Shown: positions 13,426-25,200 of the stretch, piece after piece
Layout: each line of letters opens with the position of its first letter
Position numbering within the stretch: position 1 is the first letter of the stretch
Assembly: GCA_030737835.1 (NCBI GenBank)
Contig: CM060854.1
Coordinates: 14,658,607-14,722,606 of the forward strand
Reading direction: 5' to 3'
Length of the DNA stretch: 64,000 bases
DNA from: Acorus gramineus
Lineage: Eukaryota > Streptophyta > Magnoliopsida > Acorales > Acoraceae
Notes under the pieces: generated by a model
What the model saw: only the letters and a program-made list of their open reading frames with translations
What the model was told of the DNA's origin: nothing
Databases searched by the model: none
Position numbers and translations under genes: made by a program

Positions 13426-14735
13426 TCAACGCCTAGACACTAGCTGACTGGCAATCTCATCCCGCACTCGATTCATTTCTATTTGATCGTTCTCAGGTCG
13501 GACTTGTGGGAACAACTGCTCAGTAGAATGATCCTCATCAACTGTGGTACTCTGAAACTGCTCGAACAGGGAATCATGTAGCTTTTTCTTTCTGATAAAA
13601 TTGTGAATAGCCATAGTTGCGGGAACTATCCGTACTTGGACATCAAATGGATAAGATGCCATTCTCTTTAAAATGGGGAAGCGTGCCTTCCACACACCAA
13701 ATGTGCGTTCAATCACGTTGCGCAACGATGAGTGCAACTGATTGAACACCTCCTCTTTGTTTTGAGGTGTTGCACGCCCCCTATAATCTCCCAACCAATA
13801 CCTAACGTTTCGGTAAGGTGCAAGAAATCCCCTTTTATTTGTATATCCAGCATCAACTAGATAATATTTCCTTGGGGGGGGGCAATGGGAACAATTTGGC
13901 AGGGTCTCTAATGGTCTCCGACAAGATGCGCGAATCATGGGCAGTTCCTTCCCACCCTGCCATGACATAAGTAAATAGCATGTCAAAAGAGCACACGGCA
14001 AGCACATTTTGCATGCAATCCCCCTTTCGACCCCTGTATGGAACTTGGTTATCCCGATCTATGATTGCATGCACCAGAGTTCCATCCAGCGCGCCGATGC
14101 AATCCTATACAAACATGTTACTAACCCAAATGAGTTCTCTTTCACTAATGTAATTAGGAGGTTTAAAATAACAACAAAAATTAGTAGGAACAATGAAACG
14201 AAGTTGTCCGTACCTTGAATGCGGGGTAAAATCTTGAACTATTCCTAATTTGGTCGGGTGTGTGAGACAAATCGGGTGGAGAGATATTTCGTTCGCTCAG
14301 TTTCAAACAAGCCTTTAAGACCTTTCTAAAGTATCGGGATATGGTCTCCCCAGAGTGTTGGAAGCGGTCCTGGCAAACTCTGTTTCTCGCATTATGTCCA
14401 ACAATTAGTAGGAAGATACCCAGTTGTTCTTCAACATACACGTTATTTGTGTCTTTCAACCATCCTTCATCTCGGAATTCTTTAACCAATGCCTTGAACA
14501 CTGCCTGTTCCATGCGAAATAAATCTTGACACGGGCGTGGGTGTCCATGAAGTATCGAATTCATATATTCAGCCCCACTCAAACTAGAATCATGAACTAC
14601 TCTTCGTGCCCAATCTTGATCCAGATGATCATGTATGAAATATATCACCATAATAAGTAGGATTTCATGTTCAGGATCCATTCCTAAAACACACATAAAC
14701 AAAAACATAGCACTAAAATCCATTAGATTTTTCAT
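13426..14735 (-). pseudogene. PIF/Harbinger DDE transposase, one frameshift
   Basis: Catalyses cut-and-paste transposition of Harbinger elements. Exon 1 runs from about 14681 (MDPEHEILL; an acceptor TTTTAG lies just before this ATG, so it is preferred to 14735) to 14214. Exon 2 is 14104-13426, joined phase 0 (AFK|DCIGALDG). All three catalytic acids are visible: D in GALDGTLV, D in GTAHDSRIL and E in NVIERTFGVW. The C-terminal domain follows through MAIHNFIRKKK to the stop. The frame breaks at a G run (plus strand, about 13873-13881): KLFPLPPP lies in one frame and YYLVDAGYTNKRG in the next. A single-base homopolymer error or recent mutation would explain this, as the rest is well preserved. 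Transposition also needs the Myb-like partner encoded just upstream. Confidence 0.88.
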
Positions 14736-15129
14736 TCAAATAACATAATTGCCTTTCCTGAACCAAAGTTAAACGCATAATCGTCTCTACATGAAAAAGT
14801 GGACTTCTTCCCTACATGAACAGTCGGAATCATTTCCCCACATGTCTAGCTAAACATTATCATCCATACATGAAGCTAAACATAAATATAAACATCCATA
14901 CATTAACCTAAACATAAATGCCAACGTAATCATCCATACATTAAGCTAAACATAAACTAGTTCATCCATACATTAACCTAAACATAAATGCCAACAAAAT
15001 CATCCATACATGAAGCTAAACATAAACATAATCCTCCATACATTAACCTAAACATAAATGAAAACATAATCATCCACACATTATCAAAGTACCAGACATA
15101 CACATACATGAAACAACACATAGGGACAC
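14736..15129. repeat. minisatellite between the two Harbinger genes
   Basis: From about 14859 to 15083 the phrase CATCCATACATTAACCTAAA and variants with TGAAGCTAAACATAAA recur about seven times, with a period near 30 bp and a higher-order period near 65 bp. The rest of the spacer shows nothing else. It lies between the stop of the Myb-like gene and the transposase start, so it would form a 5' leader or intron of the transposase transcript. Confidence 0.75.
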
Positions 15130-16124
15130 CTATTTATTGAACACTGAACGCAGTAATGCAATCCTCGCACTGGGTCTGTTCTCCAGCATCCAAATCCTGC
15201 GCTGCTCATCAACCAAAAAGAAGCGAAGGGCGAGCACATAGAGCTCACCATCTGGGTCAATCTCAGGCATCTGTTGGAGTGACGCAAAACATTCTTCGGT
15301 TGTGGGTGGGGGTGGTACATAGTGAGCATGCGCACCATGAGCGTGCGCGCTTGCCTGGCTGGTAGCGGAGGCTGCAATCCGATCAAGCACTCCATCAATC
15401 TTCTCCACAAAGTCCTGAGAAACTGAAGACCTCTTCGACCTGGGTTGACAATGGCGTTTGCGTCTCATTGAGGATATGGGTTCATTCAAATTGTCCTCAG
15501 ACTCAACGGGAACAGGGTCAGGCATTGGGGTTTCTGGAATACTCGAGGGGGATGCTGTGGGGAAGGGCGTCTGGGACGTGGAAGCAATGTTGCCCATGTC
15601 ATCAAGAAGGGAGTCCCCAGTGGCCGGAGTGAATTGGTGCTCTCCTGTGGCCGTGACCCCCCCAAATAGTTGTTCCATCTCATCAGCATGGGGAAGGGGT
15701 TTGTATCTGAACTGTTTCACCTCGGGATTCGCCTGTACACCCAAAAATTAAACATTTATTATGTATTTCCTAAGCATTAGCAAACCTATCAATGAATAAC
15801 GATTACCTTAATCTGCTCATCCCATCTCTCCTGGTCCATCTGCACTGTTTGTCCAGGGGCAACCTCTCCTATGCCGGTTAGGGAAATCAATTTCTTCCAA
15901 GCATTCCATTGTTTCCTCAGCATGTCCCAATAATTCTTGAATTGCCTCTGATCGTAATTTGTCATATTTTTGTTATTAAACTCTTCCCTCACCTTCTTCC
16001 ATGCCGATGTTTTTAAGTTTGAACCAAGCCGACCCCCTAATTTGACTTGTTCTAAGCATAAGTCAATGAACAGCTTTTTCATTTCTGGGCTCCATGCAGC
16101 CCTAACAGTCCTTCCATCCATGTT
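15130..16124 (-). CDS. Harbinger Myb/SANT-like DNA-binding protein
   Basis: Partner protein of PIF/Harbinger transposase: in characterised elements the Myb-like ORF1 protein binds DNA and the transposase and brings it to the nucleus. Exons 16124-15807 and 15732-15130 join phase 0 (DEQIK|ANPEVK). The N-terminal domain WSPEMKKLFIDLC...W(K)KVREEFN...QRQFKNYWDMLRKQWNAWKKL has the regularly spaced tryptophans of the plant Myb/SANT-like family. The middle is Pro/Ser/Thr-rich, then a basic patch (RRKRHCQPRSKR) fits a nuclear signal, and the C-terminus is helical. The frame is intact. An upstream exon at 18419-18745 may add an in-frame N-terminus, since an acceptor (TGTAG) precedes AAC-ATG at 16124. 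No break was found. Confidence 0.85.
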
Positions 16125-18418
16125 CTACATTCCAAAAAAAAAAAATGGTGAGAGTTTCAAACCAATATGCAACTTCATCAACATGTCGGGTCTTCCTAAA
16201 TTGGTAAGTGGTGGATAGTCTTCCTAAACCGTTCTCCTAGTGTAATTAAACCCTAAACATACACCACAGCTTGAAATGGAAAATATATGCATTCAATTCA
16301 TACGAGTATGTAGTGTACTTCATTAGCATAATATATACTTCAAAAAAAAATCAAAACGTGTGCAAAAAGGATTGAGCGTAACATTTTCATTGGTTATGTT
16401 ATGACATGGAATTACCAAAAAACACACAGTATAAAATCAGATAGAGATCCCCAAAATGGTTGAGAATTTATCTTCACATTCCTTAGGTCTCACATCATAC
16501 ACCTTTGACGAGCCTCACCTCCATAATCGACAAATTTAACTATGCAGGGAAGTTGAAACCAGGAGTTACCTCCTTGCATTTAAATTTTTGGTTTTTTTTA
16601 TACAAATTGGTTTAGGAACAGCAATAGCCTAATCTACATGGATGGTTAAAAGAAAAGTGACCATATGAAACCAGCAAAAATAAATTAACTGTCGAATATT
16701 TGCAATAATTTAAGATGAGTTCATGAAGACCCTGTTAGAAGGATGGTAACAACATTTTTAACCATCTTTTCCCCAGTGGATTCAAAGAAGTAACAGCCAC
16801 CCAGAGACAGATAAATATTTGTAACCGTCATCGAGCGTAACAAATAAAGAAGTCTTAACCGTTGGACAGTCAAAATACAATTTACTTCAGAGGGGGAAAT
16901 CTCAGATTGTTTAAGTGCTTTTAGAGCATGTAATAGGGTCTGGATGTTAGAGAAAAGACGGAGAATATGAAATATTTGAATTTTATATTTGGTGAAGCTT
17001 TTAAGCTCAAATTCATGTAGTTATTCAATGTTCCAATGTTAGTGAAAGTGAGGTAATTTCTTATGCATTGGGAATCTCAGATTTTTTTTTCTCTTTTGTT
17101 TCTTTCAATATTTGTTTGTATGGATTTAAACATCCTAATCAGAGCTGTAAAGAGAATATTCAGCAATAATGACTATCATCCTTCTAGCACCAGCATTTAT
17201 TAGTTGATAGATCTTTCTGTCATTTATAGGTTCAAACCATCTCTTTTACCTTTTCATTTAGAATCAGCTTTCCATTTATACAATGTTGACTCTACCTCCT
17301 TTTCCATTGCCTCCCTTTTTCAAACTTCTATATAAATCTATACTCCGTAGGGTCTTGAATGAAATCTCCTTTCATCTTCAATTCATACTTAATCTTCTGC
17401 TAAAGAAGAAAAACTTCCTTGCAAAACTAGTGTGTAAACATTCAAAGGAGAGACTAATAATTTTACATTGACAGGCAAAACGTGAAGATGCTCAACTCTT
17501 ACAAGGGCTACATAACCCTTCAAAAGCCAAGTAGAATTCACTTGAACCTAAAATTGATTGCTTGCTAACTGCAGTTATGATTTAAGAGCTTCACTGACCT
17601 TCAATGAATCCAAATGGAAAAACATTTTATCTACATTGCAGTTCAAGGTCATCACATTTTCAAGTAAGCAACCATCATCATTGCACATGATTTTTCATAC
17701 CACCTGTCCTTTTCTTATATGAATCCTGTGTCATTGTATAAATCAAATTGGTAATGCATCACTATGATTACCAATCAAATAAAATACAAGAAACATCCAC
17801 ATCAACAGCTAACCCAAACCCCTTATTTGGATGTGGTTTTTTAAATCCCCAAATTCACAGATCAACCACAAAACCAACCGGTTTTAGGAAAGGAAATCAT
17901 GTTTGTGTCCATACCACCTACATATTACCTTGTATAGGGGAATTAATTTCACTCCCATGAAGGTTTGATAGCACAATTTTTTTCATACATGAGTATAGAA
18001 CAGTATTTGTGTTCCTTTATTCTACTCCCATGTCTAAATTAACCTAAACATTCCATTCATAAGCATAGTTAAAAACTTGTTTCCATTACAAACCGCTCTT
18101 AACCACTACCATTTTTTCATAGATCCCTTTCAAGATTCCACAAGACCTACATATTTTTAAACTAAAGTAGCGCTCTAATCTCACACCCTAAACCGAAATG
18201 AGTTCATAATGCATATCCTCAATACAATGAGCCTCTGTTTATACATAAGAAGCAACAAACAAAACTATTTTCAAGGGATCCCCTGTGTTAGCACCAAATT
18301 AGGTTAATATTCAGTAGATCACACATCTCTATCAACCATTTGCACAATAGAAGCACATGTTTCAAAGCAACACATCAACAAACCCACAATGAAAAAGGGC
18401 TGGAACGAGTGGTATTAC
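16125..18418 (-). other. probable long 5' intron of the Harbinger Myb-like gene
   Basis: No coding sequence is recognised here. On the minus strand a donor GAG|GTAATA at 18419/18418 and an acceptor TGTAG|AAC at 16125/16124 bracket it, giving an intron of about 2.3 kb in phase 0. The content is AT-rich, with short poly-A/T runs and no transposon end found. Confidence 0.5.
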
Positions 18419-18766
18419 CTCGATGTTTGGCTGTGGCGGCAATCCGAAGAGGAGGGAGGAGCTCGGACTGTCGGGAGGCGGAGACGGAGATGGTGATGCT
18501 GCTCCGCGATGGTGGTGGAGGTCCGGCGATCGGGGGTGGCAAGAACAGAGAGGAACCCGATTCTTCACGTCACAGTGGAGAGAGAGGGGTTAAGGATGAC
18601 CTACACCGGAGCAGATGGGGTTGTTTGGCGATGAGAGACGGACGACTCCACCTGTTCCGCCGATTAGGGTTTGCCCCCCTCGATCCCCTTTATTTCGTTC
18701 TTTGATTCAGTCGACGCAGAGAGGGGTGAGGAGAGAGAGAGGGCTGGTCGGCTACCTTATATAGGG
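18419..18766 (-). promoter_or_regulatory. promoter and first exon of the Harbinger Myb-like gene
   Basis: On the minus strand a TATA box CTATATAAGG at about 18766-18757 is followed by a pyrimidine-rich leader (CTCTCTCTCTCC), AAACCCTAATC, and an ATG at 18568. From that ATG 50 codons stay open to the donor GAG|GTAATA at 18419. Splicing to the acceptor before 16124 is in phase and would add a Pro/Ser-rich leader (start MKNRVPLCSCHP, end PPQPNIE) to the Myb-like protein. The MULE sits about 140 bp upstream of the TATA box, so it has removed most of the promoter context. Confidence 0.55.
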
Positions 18767-19257
18767 CTGTAAATTTGGGTTAGTAGTAGGGGTCTTTCAG
18801 TCATTTTACGTTGGACGAAAGTATGCGGTTCTCGACTACGGATTAATAAGTGATGGGATTGAGCTTAAATTTAAAAGAGGTATTCATCTGAAAGAGGTAT
18901 AATAATAAGAGAAACAGTGGTGATACCTAGGCCCCAAAATATAGGCCCCACTCACAAGCCCCATGAGGTGTCAACCGGTCATTGGCTCATTATTTCACTT
19001 TTCAAAAAGGGTAACAAAGCAAAAACCAATTATACCCTCCCATAAAAACTACTCGAAAACACACGCGTGAATCAAAGAAATCCGGATTCGACGTCCACGA
19101 TTAAACACCACCGTCACTTTCGGCGAGCCAAAACGATCTTTCAAATTCTCTCACCCCCAAAAATCACATTCGTTGCAAAAGGGGAAAAAAACCCTAAATC
19201 TTTCTCTACGCATCGTTTTTTATTCGCCGAACTGCTTCGATTCACTGGAAAAACAAA

Positions 19258-22200
19258 ATGGCGACAAGCAGTAAGAAACCTTGTTTCCTTTCTTTCCCGA
19301 ATTTCTTTTTTTTTTCTGTGTGTTTGAACGAATTGCTTCGTTTTTCCAAAAAAGGGTTTCGAAACAGCTCCTACATTGCGTTTGGATTGTACATGTGACA
19401 GATTGTTTTAGGGTTTCGATTAGTTTATGAAGATCTTGACAACAGAATGTAACATATTATTTACAATGTTAATAAATTAAGAACGTTTGTTTTTTATTTC
19501 TTTTTTTATCAAATGTTTTGATTTTTCCGAACAGGGGATTTGAAAATTCAGAGATTTCATTTGCAGAGTAAATGTAACAGATTATATTAGGTTTTGGATT
19601 AGGGTTTTACATGACATGTAACAGATTATTAAAATACTCAAAAATGTGACATTTACATAATAAATGTAACACAAATTGGATTAGGTTTTGGATTAGGGTT
19701 TAGATGTTTTTGATTAAATGTAACAAAATATTAAATGTGCTGTTGAAAATGTGACATTTGCACTCTAAATGTAACAGATTGTATTAGGTTTCGGATTTGG
19801 TTTTGGATGTTTTTGATTAAATGTAACAAAATATTAAATGTGCTGTTGAAAATGTGACATTTGCAATCTAAATGTAACAGATTGTATTAGGTTTCGGATT
19901 TGGTTTTGGAGTAATGTAACACAAATTGGATTAGGTTTCGGATTTGGTTTTGGATGTTTTTGATTAAATGTAACAAAATATTAAATGTGCTGTTAAAAAT
20001 GTGACATTTACAATCTAAATGTAACAGATTGTATTAGGTTTCGGATTTGGTTTTGGAGGTTTTCACATGAAATGTAACAGAATATTAAAGTACTCTAAAA
20101 AATTGTGACATTTACAGAGTTATGTAACAAAATTTATTTTTAGGTTTTTTATTAGGGTTTTGATGTTTTTCGTTACATGTAACAGATTATGAAATGTACT
20201 GTTGGAAATGTGACATTTGCAGTGTACATGTAACATATTATATTTGGTTATTGATTAGGTTTTGGAGGTTTTCACATGAGAATGTAACAGTAACAATAAA
20301 TATTACAAACTTCTTATAATCATGTTCATTCTTTTTTCAGAGAACAAAAGGTCACACAAAGCTGCAAATAAAAAGGGAAAATCAATTCAACCACACTTCA
20401 GATCATCCTTGTATAGGATTTATCAAATATTTTCCACTCTAAAACTGAAGGAAAAACATCTGAATATGCTACAAGCAACACCTTTCTGGAGTCTGTTCAG
20501 TGGGTTGTTGGACAAGAAGTATGATTGTAGACAAGCAAAAAAGAATGATGAAGATGTTGTGCGGATAATACAATGTTATGATCCACATTCTGAATCTTTC
20601 AAGATTGGTGGCAAAGCTTTGAAAATAACTCTAACAAAAATTGACGTTATATTGGGCATCAAATCTGGCAAAAAAGAAGCAAAAGGTAATCAGAATTTCC
20701 TGTTTTGAATTACATTTAATTTTCCAAAATGTAACATCATGATCATGATTAATGGGTTTGGCTGCACTTTGTTACAGTGAACTATGGCACCAAGCCAAAC
20801 ACAGAGTTCATAAAGCGAAGATTTGGGTCCGTGAGCAGACCTAATGCTCCATATATCAAGGAGCAACTTCTGGTTGCATTGGAGGGAGAATCAAGCCATG
20901 ATCTGAACGATTTCACAAAGTTGTGCTGCCTGTACTTGTTTGTGGGGTTATTTTACACAAACAGTGGTCACACCATAGGATGGGCTACCTTTCAGTATTT
21001 GGAGGACATCAACAACATAAAGGAGTTTGATTGGTCGTCATCAATACTAGATTTACTGATGAAGTCAATTCATAGGTATCAGAATAACCCAACAAGTGTG
21101 ACTGGCTGTGTTGCTCTGCTACCTGTAAGTTAACGTCTGATTCTAACAAATAGTTTTAGCTGAAACTGCAATTAATATATTTACTGACACTGTTCTTTTA
21201 ACTTCTATGCAGTTCTGGTTATGTGAGCACACAACTTTGATTTCTCCCTCACGTCCATCAGTGTTCCCAAGGTTCAAGAAATGGGATTTGAAAAAATTCC
21301 ACAAAACCATGTCGGAGATAAACATTCGCAAGATTAAAGCATCACAGGTTAGAATTGGAATACTAATAATTCCATTACTGATTCAGTAAAACTATAATTC
21401 ACATGACTTTATGACAGAACATTAGTATACAAACAATGTAACTATAATATTATAAATGTAACAATAAAAATATGTGCTACATTGTTTCACATACTATGTG
21501 ATGATAATGTAACATTTGTGATTTAAAAATTAACATATTTATATTAGCATTCTAGTTAGGTTACTAAATTAAATGAATGTATCTCTTATATTTGGAAGAC
21601 TATTTGTCATGACATGTTAAATTGTTCAAAACTTGTTACATTTGTCTAGCTGTCTCCATTCAATATGTTATGTTGTACCAATATAGCAGATATTATTAAC
21701 AATTGTAATATAAAATGAAAATGTAATATATCTTATATAATGTTTTGGTTATGTCTAAACTGCACTGATGCAATTAACTATTTGTTATATTCGTGTCACT
21801 TTTAGTCTGCTGGTAACCGTTGGAGCGTTCTGGCAGTTTTTCGTTTTTTTTTGTTTTCGATCGGAACCGCTAATTTTTGGACTGTTAGCTATCGTCCTGA
21901 GTTAGAGGACTCCGATTGGAAATCTAACTGCATATTTGGTGTCCTGGTGCCATTTTAGGCCTCTCACGAAAGTTTCGTTGAATTCCGGTAACGTTTCCAA
22001 AATTTCACAGTTCCGGGGCGTATCTGGGTTTTTAAGTCGCTTGCTTTATAAGTGAAAGCTAAAAATAGAATTGCACTATTCATCATCTCCTTCCTTGAGC
22101 TCCCTCTCTCCCCTTCTCCTTTTTTCTTCAATTTGAGCCCCCTAGAGCCCTCAAAGCTTAAAACCCAAAACCTAGGAAGTGTAGATCGGGTCCCGATCTA

Positions 22201-25200
22201 CACCCCGGTGGTTTCAAATCCCGATTCCGGCGAGATTTGCCCCTCCGTCTGCCCTCTCTTCTCCTCTGTTTTGGCCCATTTCATGGTGGGGGTAGATCCA
22301 GGCGTTGGAAACCTTTTGGGAGAGGTTTCAGTGCGCGGAGAGCAACCGGATTTCCTTTCCTCCCCTTGGTAAACCTCTTTTTCCTCTCTTTCTTGCTTAG
22401 ATGTATGCTAGGAGGGTGGAAATGAGGTTGGGAGGCGGTCGGCGGTGGTGGGTGGTCGTTGGAGGGCTGTGGGAGGTGGTCGGAGGCTGTGGTGGTGGTC
22501 GGAGGTGGGTGGAAGAGGAGCTCGGGCTGGCAGGCTTGCAGCTCGGGCTGGCAGGCTGCTGTCTCGGGCAGGGCAGCAGCGCAGGGTGGTGCAGGCGCAG
22601 TGGATGGCGCGGGCGCGCGCGCGTGCGCGCGGGCGTGCACGCGTGCGTGCGCTCGGGCGGTGCTGGGGGCCAGCAGGGCTGGGCGTGCGCACTGGGCAGG
22701 CTGGCAGGGCTAGCTCGGGTAGGCTGGGAGCAAGTGCACTAGTTTGCCGGGCGCGCGAGCGCGTGCGCGCGGGTGCGCGCGCGGGCGTGCGCTCGGGGGG
22801 TGCAGGGAGATGCGTGCGGGTAGGCTAGCTGGGCTGTGCGCGCTGGCAGGCCGGGCGAGCAGGCAGGGCGCGCAGGCGAGCAGGGCAGGGGCGCTCGGGC
22901 ACCAGGCGGGCAGTGCCCCGGGCGTGCAGGCGAGCGGTGCTCGGGCCACTCGGCGACGCGCGCAGGCAGGCAACGCGGGCAGCAGCGTGGGCAGGCTGGC
23001 AGGCGCACTTGGCGCGTGCTGCCAGGCGCGCTGGGCGCGTGTTGCGCGTGCGTGCGCGTGGGCGCTGGGTGAGGGTCCCGGGTGCTGGGCGCAGAGCGCT
23101 GGGCGCTGGGTCGCGGGTACTGGGTGCTGGCCGAGGGTGCTGGGCACCGCTGTGGGGCGTGCGTGTGGGGCGTGCGCGCGGGGCGCTGGGCAGAGGCAGG
23201 CGTGCGCGCGGTGTGGGAGCTGGTGGTGCGCGCCGAGTGCGCGCGGGGCGGAGCTGGCGGTGCGCGCGGGGTGCGGGCGGGGCAGAGCTGGTGGTGCGCG
23301 CAGAGTGCGCGTGGGGCGGAGCTGGCGGTGCGCGCGGAGTGCGCGCGGGGCGGAGCTGGCGGTGCGCGCGGGGTGAGGCGCTGGGCGCGCGGGGCGTGCG
23401 GTGTGCTCGCGTGGTGTGCGCGGGGAGCGCGGGGGTGCGCGCGGGCTGCTGCGGTGGGGCGCAGTGGGCGCGGTGCACCGGGTGGCTCGGCTGCGGGTCC
23501 AGGGCGGCGGGCAGGGGCCCGGCGGCGCCTGGGCGCGCGGGCTGAGGCGCGGCGGCGCACCCGAGGGGTCGGGTGGCCGTGCGGGTGGTTGCCGGTGGTG
23601 CGAGAGTGAGCCGGAGTGCTCGGGCTAGCGTGCGTACGTGCCGTATGTACGTTTGCCCGAGTATGGGGTATTTTTAGAGTATGTTTAATGTATTTTTGGG
23701 TATTTTGGGGTAATTGTGGATTTTACTCACCGTATAAATGCCTGTCTTGCAGATCTTGACGGACGGTCGCGCGACGACCCGGATTTCGGTGAGTGGGACA
23801 ATCCAACCCAGTAGAGAGGTGTTATACACACTTGGGCGTATACCGACCTCTCCTGGGGCACCATGGATGAATATTGGCATGTTGTAATGTGTATATCATG
23901 CGAGCATGATTTAATTGTAGAATGCATGTTACCCTAGACTTTGCATGTTAGGGACTTGCACCCTTAGGATATGTGTATGAGCCGTGCACCATGTCCCCTG
24001 TTTCCATGCTAGGAAGCCCGACCGATGCATGTGCCCTACTAGTTTATTTATTAAATTAAATGCTAGTAAATGTTAAATTGCATGTTATAGTGAATATTAT
24101 AGGGGAGGGGCCTTGCGAGGACAGCGGTGAGACCCGGGTTAGGGTACACCGTGTTCCTTGTTTGGTTGTCGGGGTGCCCTATAACGGGGACTCACGCTGC
24201 CCTCCCGAGTTTCTTTCCCCCAATGATATTCCACCCTTGTTATAACTGTTATGCATGTTCCCCGCATCTTAGTTATGCGCCCTGGTGGTGTTCTGAGGAA
24301 TTCAGGACATTAGAGTTGTTAGGATGTGTTGTCTGCGGATCCGAGTGGATCATATGCGATGGATAGGCTGTTCTGTTCCCTTCGTTGGATCCGTGTAGAG
24401 ACTACCTCAGCGTTAGACAGGTTGTCCCGTGCAGGGGCTCCCAGTAGTAGGCGCCTCCTGATTTGGTAGAAGGACTGTGCTGGAGTGGCCAAACGACCTA
24501 CGGAGTGAGGAGAGACTATCGGTGGACCAAGGGTGACCAACAGCCTAGTCAGTCCCAAGAGCCTAGGTCACCTGTTGAGGGTGAGGGTGAGGGTATGGTG
24601 GGCCGGCGATGTGGCGACCCACTGGATTGTAAGTCCCAATATCCTTGGTCACCCATTGAGGGTGAGGGTGAGGGTGTAGCGGGTTGGCGGTAGCGACCCG
24701 CTGGTTTTGTGCAGTTAGTCCCAATATCCTTGGTCACCCATTGAGGGTGAGGGTGAGGGTGTAGTGGGTTGGCGGTAGCGACCCACTAGTTGCGGAATTG
24801 TTATCTTTTGTGGTTTTGGTAATGAGATTGTGGATTTAAGGATTTCCTGGTTGTGGTCAATATTGTCTGTGATGCATGGGTTGTGCCGTTCACTGAGCGT
24901 GTGGCTCACCCCTCGCATAATATTTTTCTTCAGTGTCATCTGAGTCGGATCTGGAGGAGGAGCTCCCCGAGGGATTTCATCAGTAGCGGAGTAGCGCCAC
25001 GTCCCGCGAGTTTCAGAGGCTATCAGCATCCCTTGTGCTTGTATGTATTATTTTCCGTGCTTGGGCACGCGTTTGTGTTGTATTTGGATGTCTTTGTATG
25101 TATATTGGCTCTCACAGGACATGTGATTATGTATGGAGTCTGTAGTGTGTTTTAATTACAGATTCAGTCTTAGCTTCCACATTTGGTGTATATATCATGT

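Noticed and set aside
14859-15083. Regular short repeats resembling a CRISPR array
   Set aside because: The units are degenerate and contiguous, with no unique spacers of constant length, and the context is a plant transposon.
22739-23560. Long Ala/Arg/Pro-rich open frames on both strands (up to 273 codons), also at 3340-3962, 9010-9561 and 28730-29826
   Set aside because: They lie in the CpG-rich LTR cores, occur in several frames at once, have no domain, and change length with the VNTR. They are a base-composition effect.
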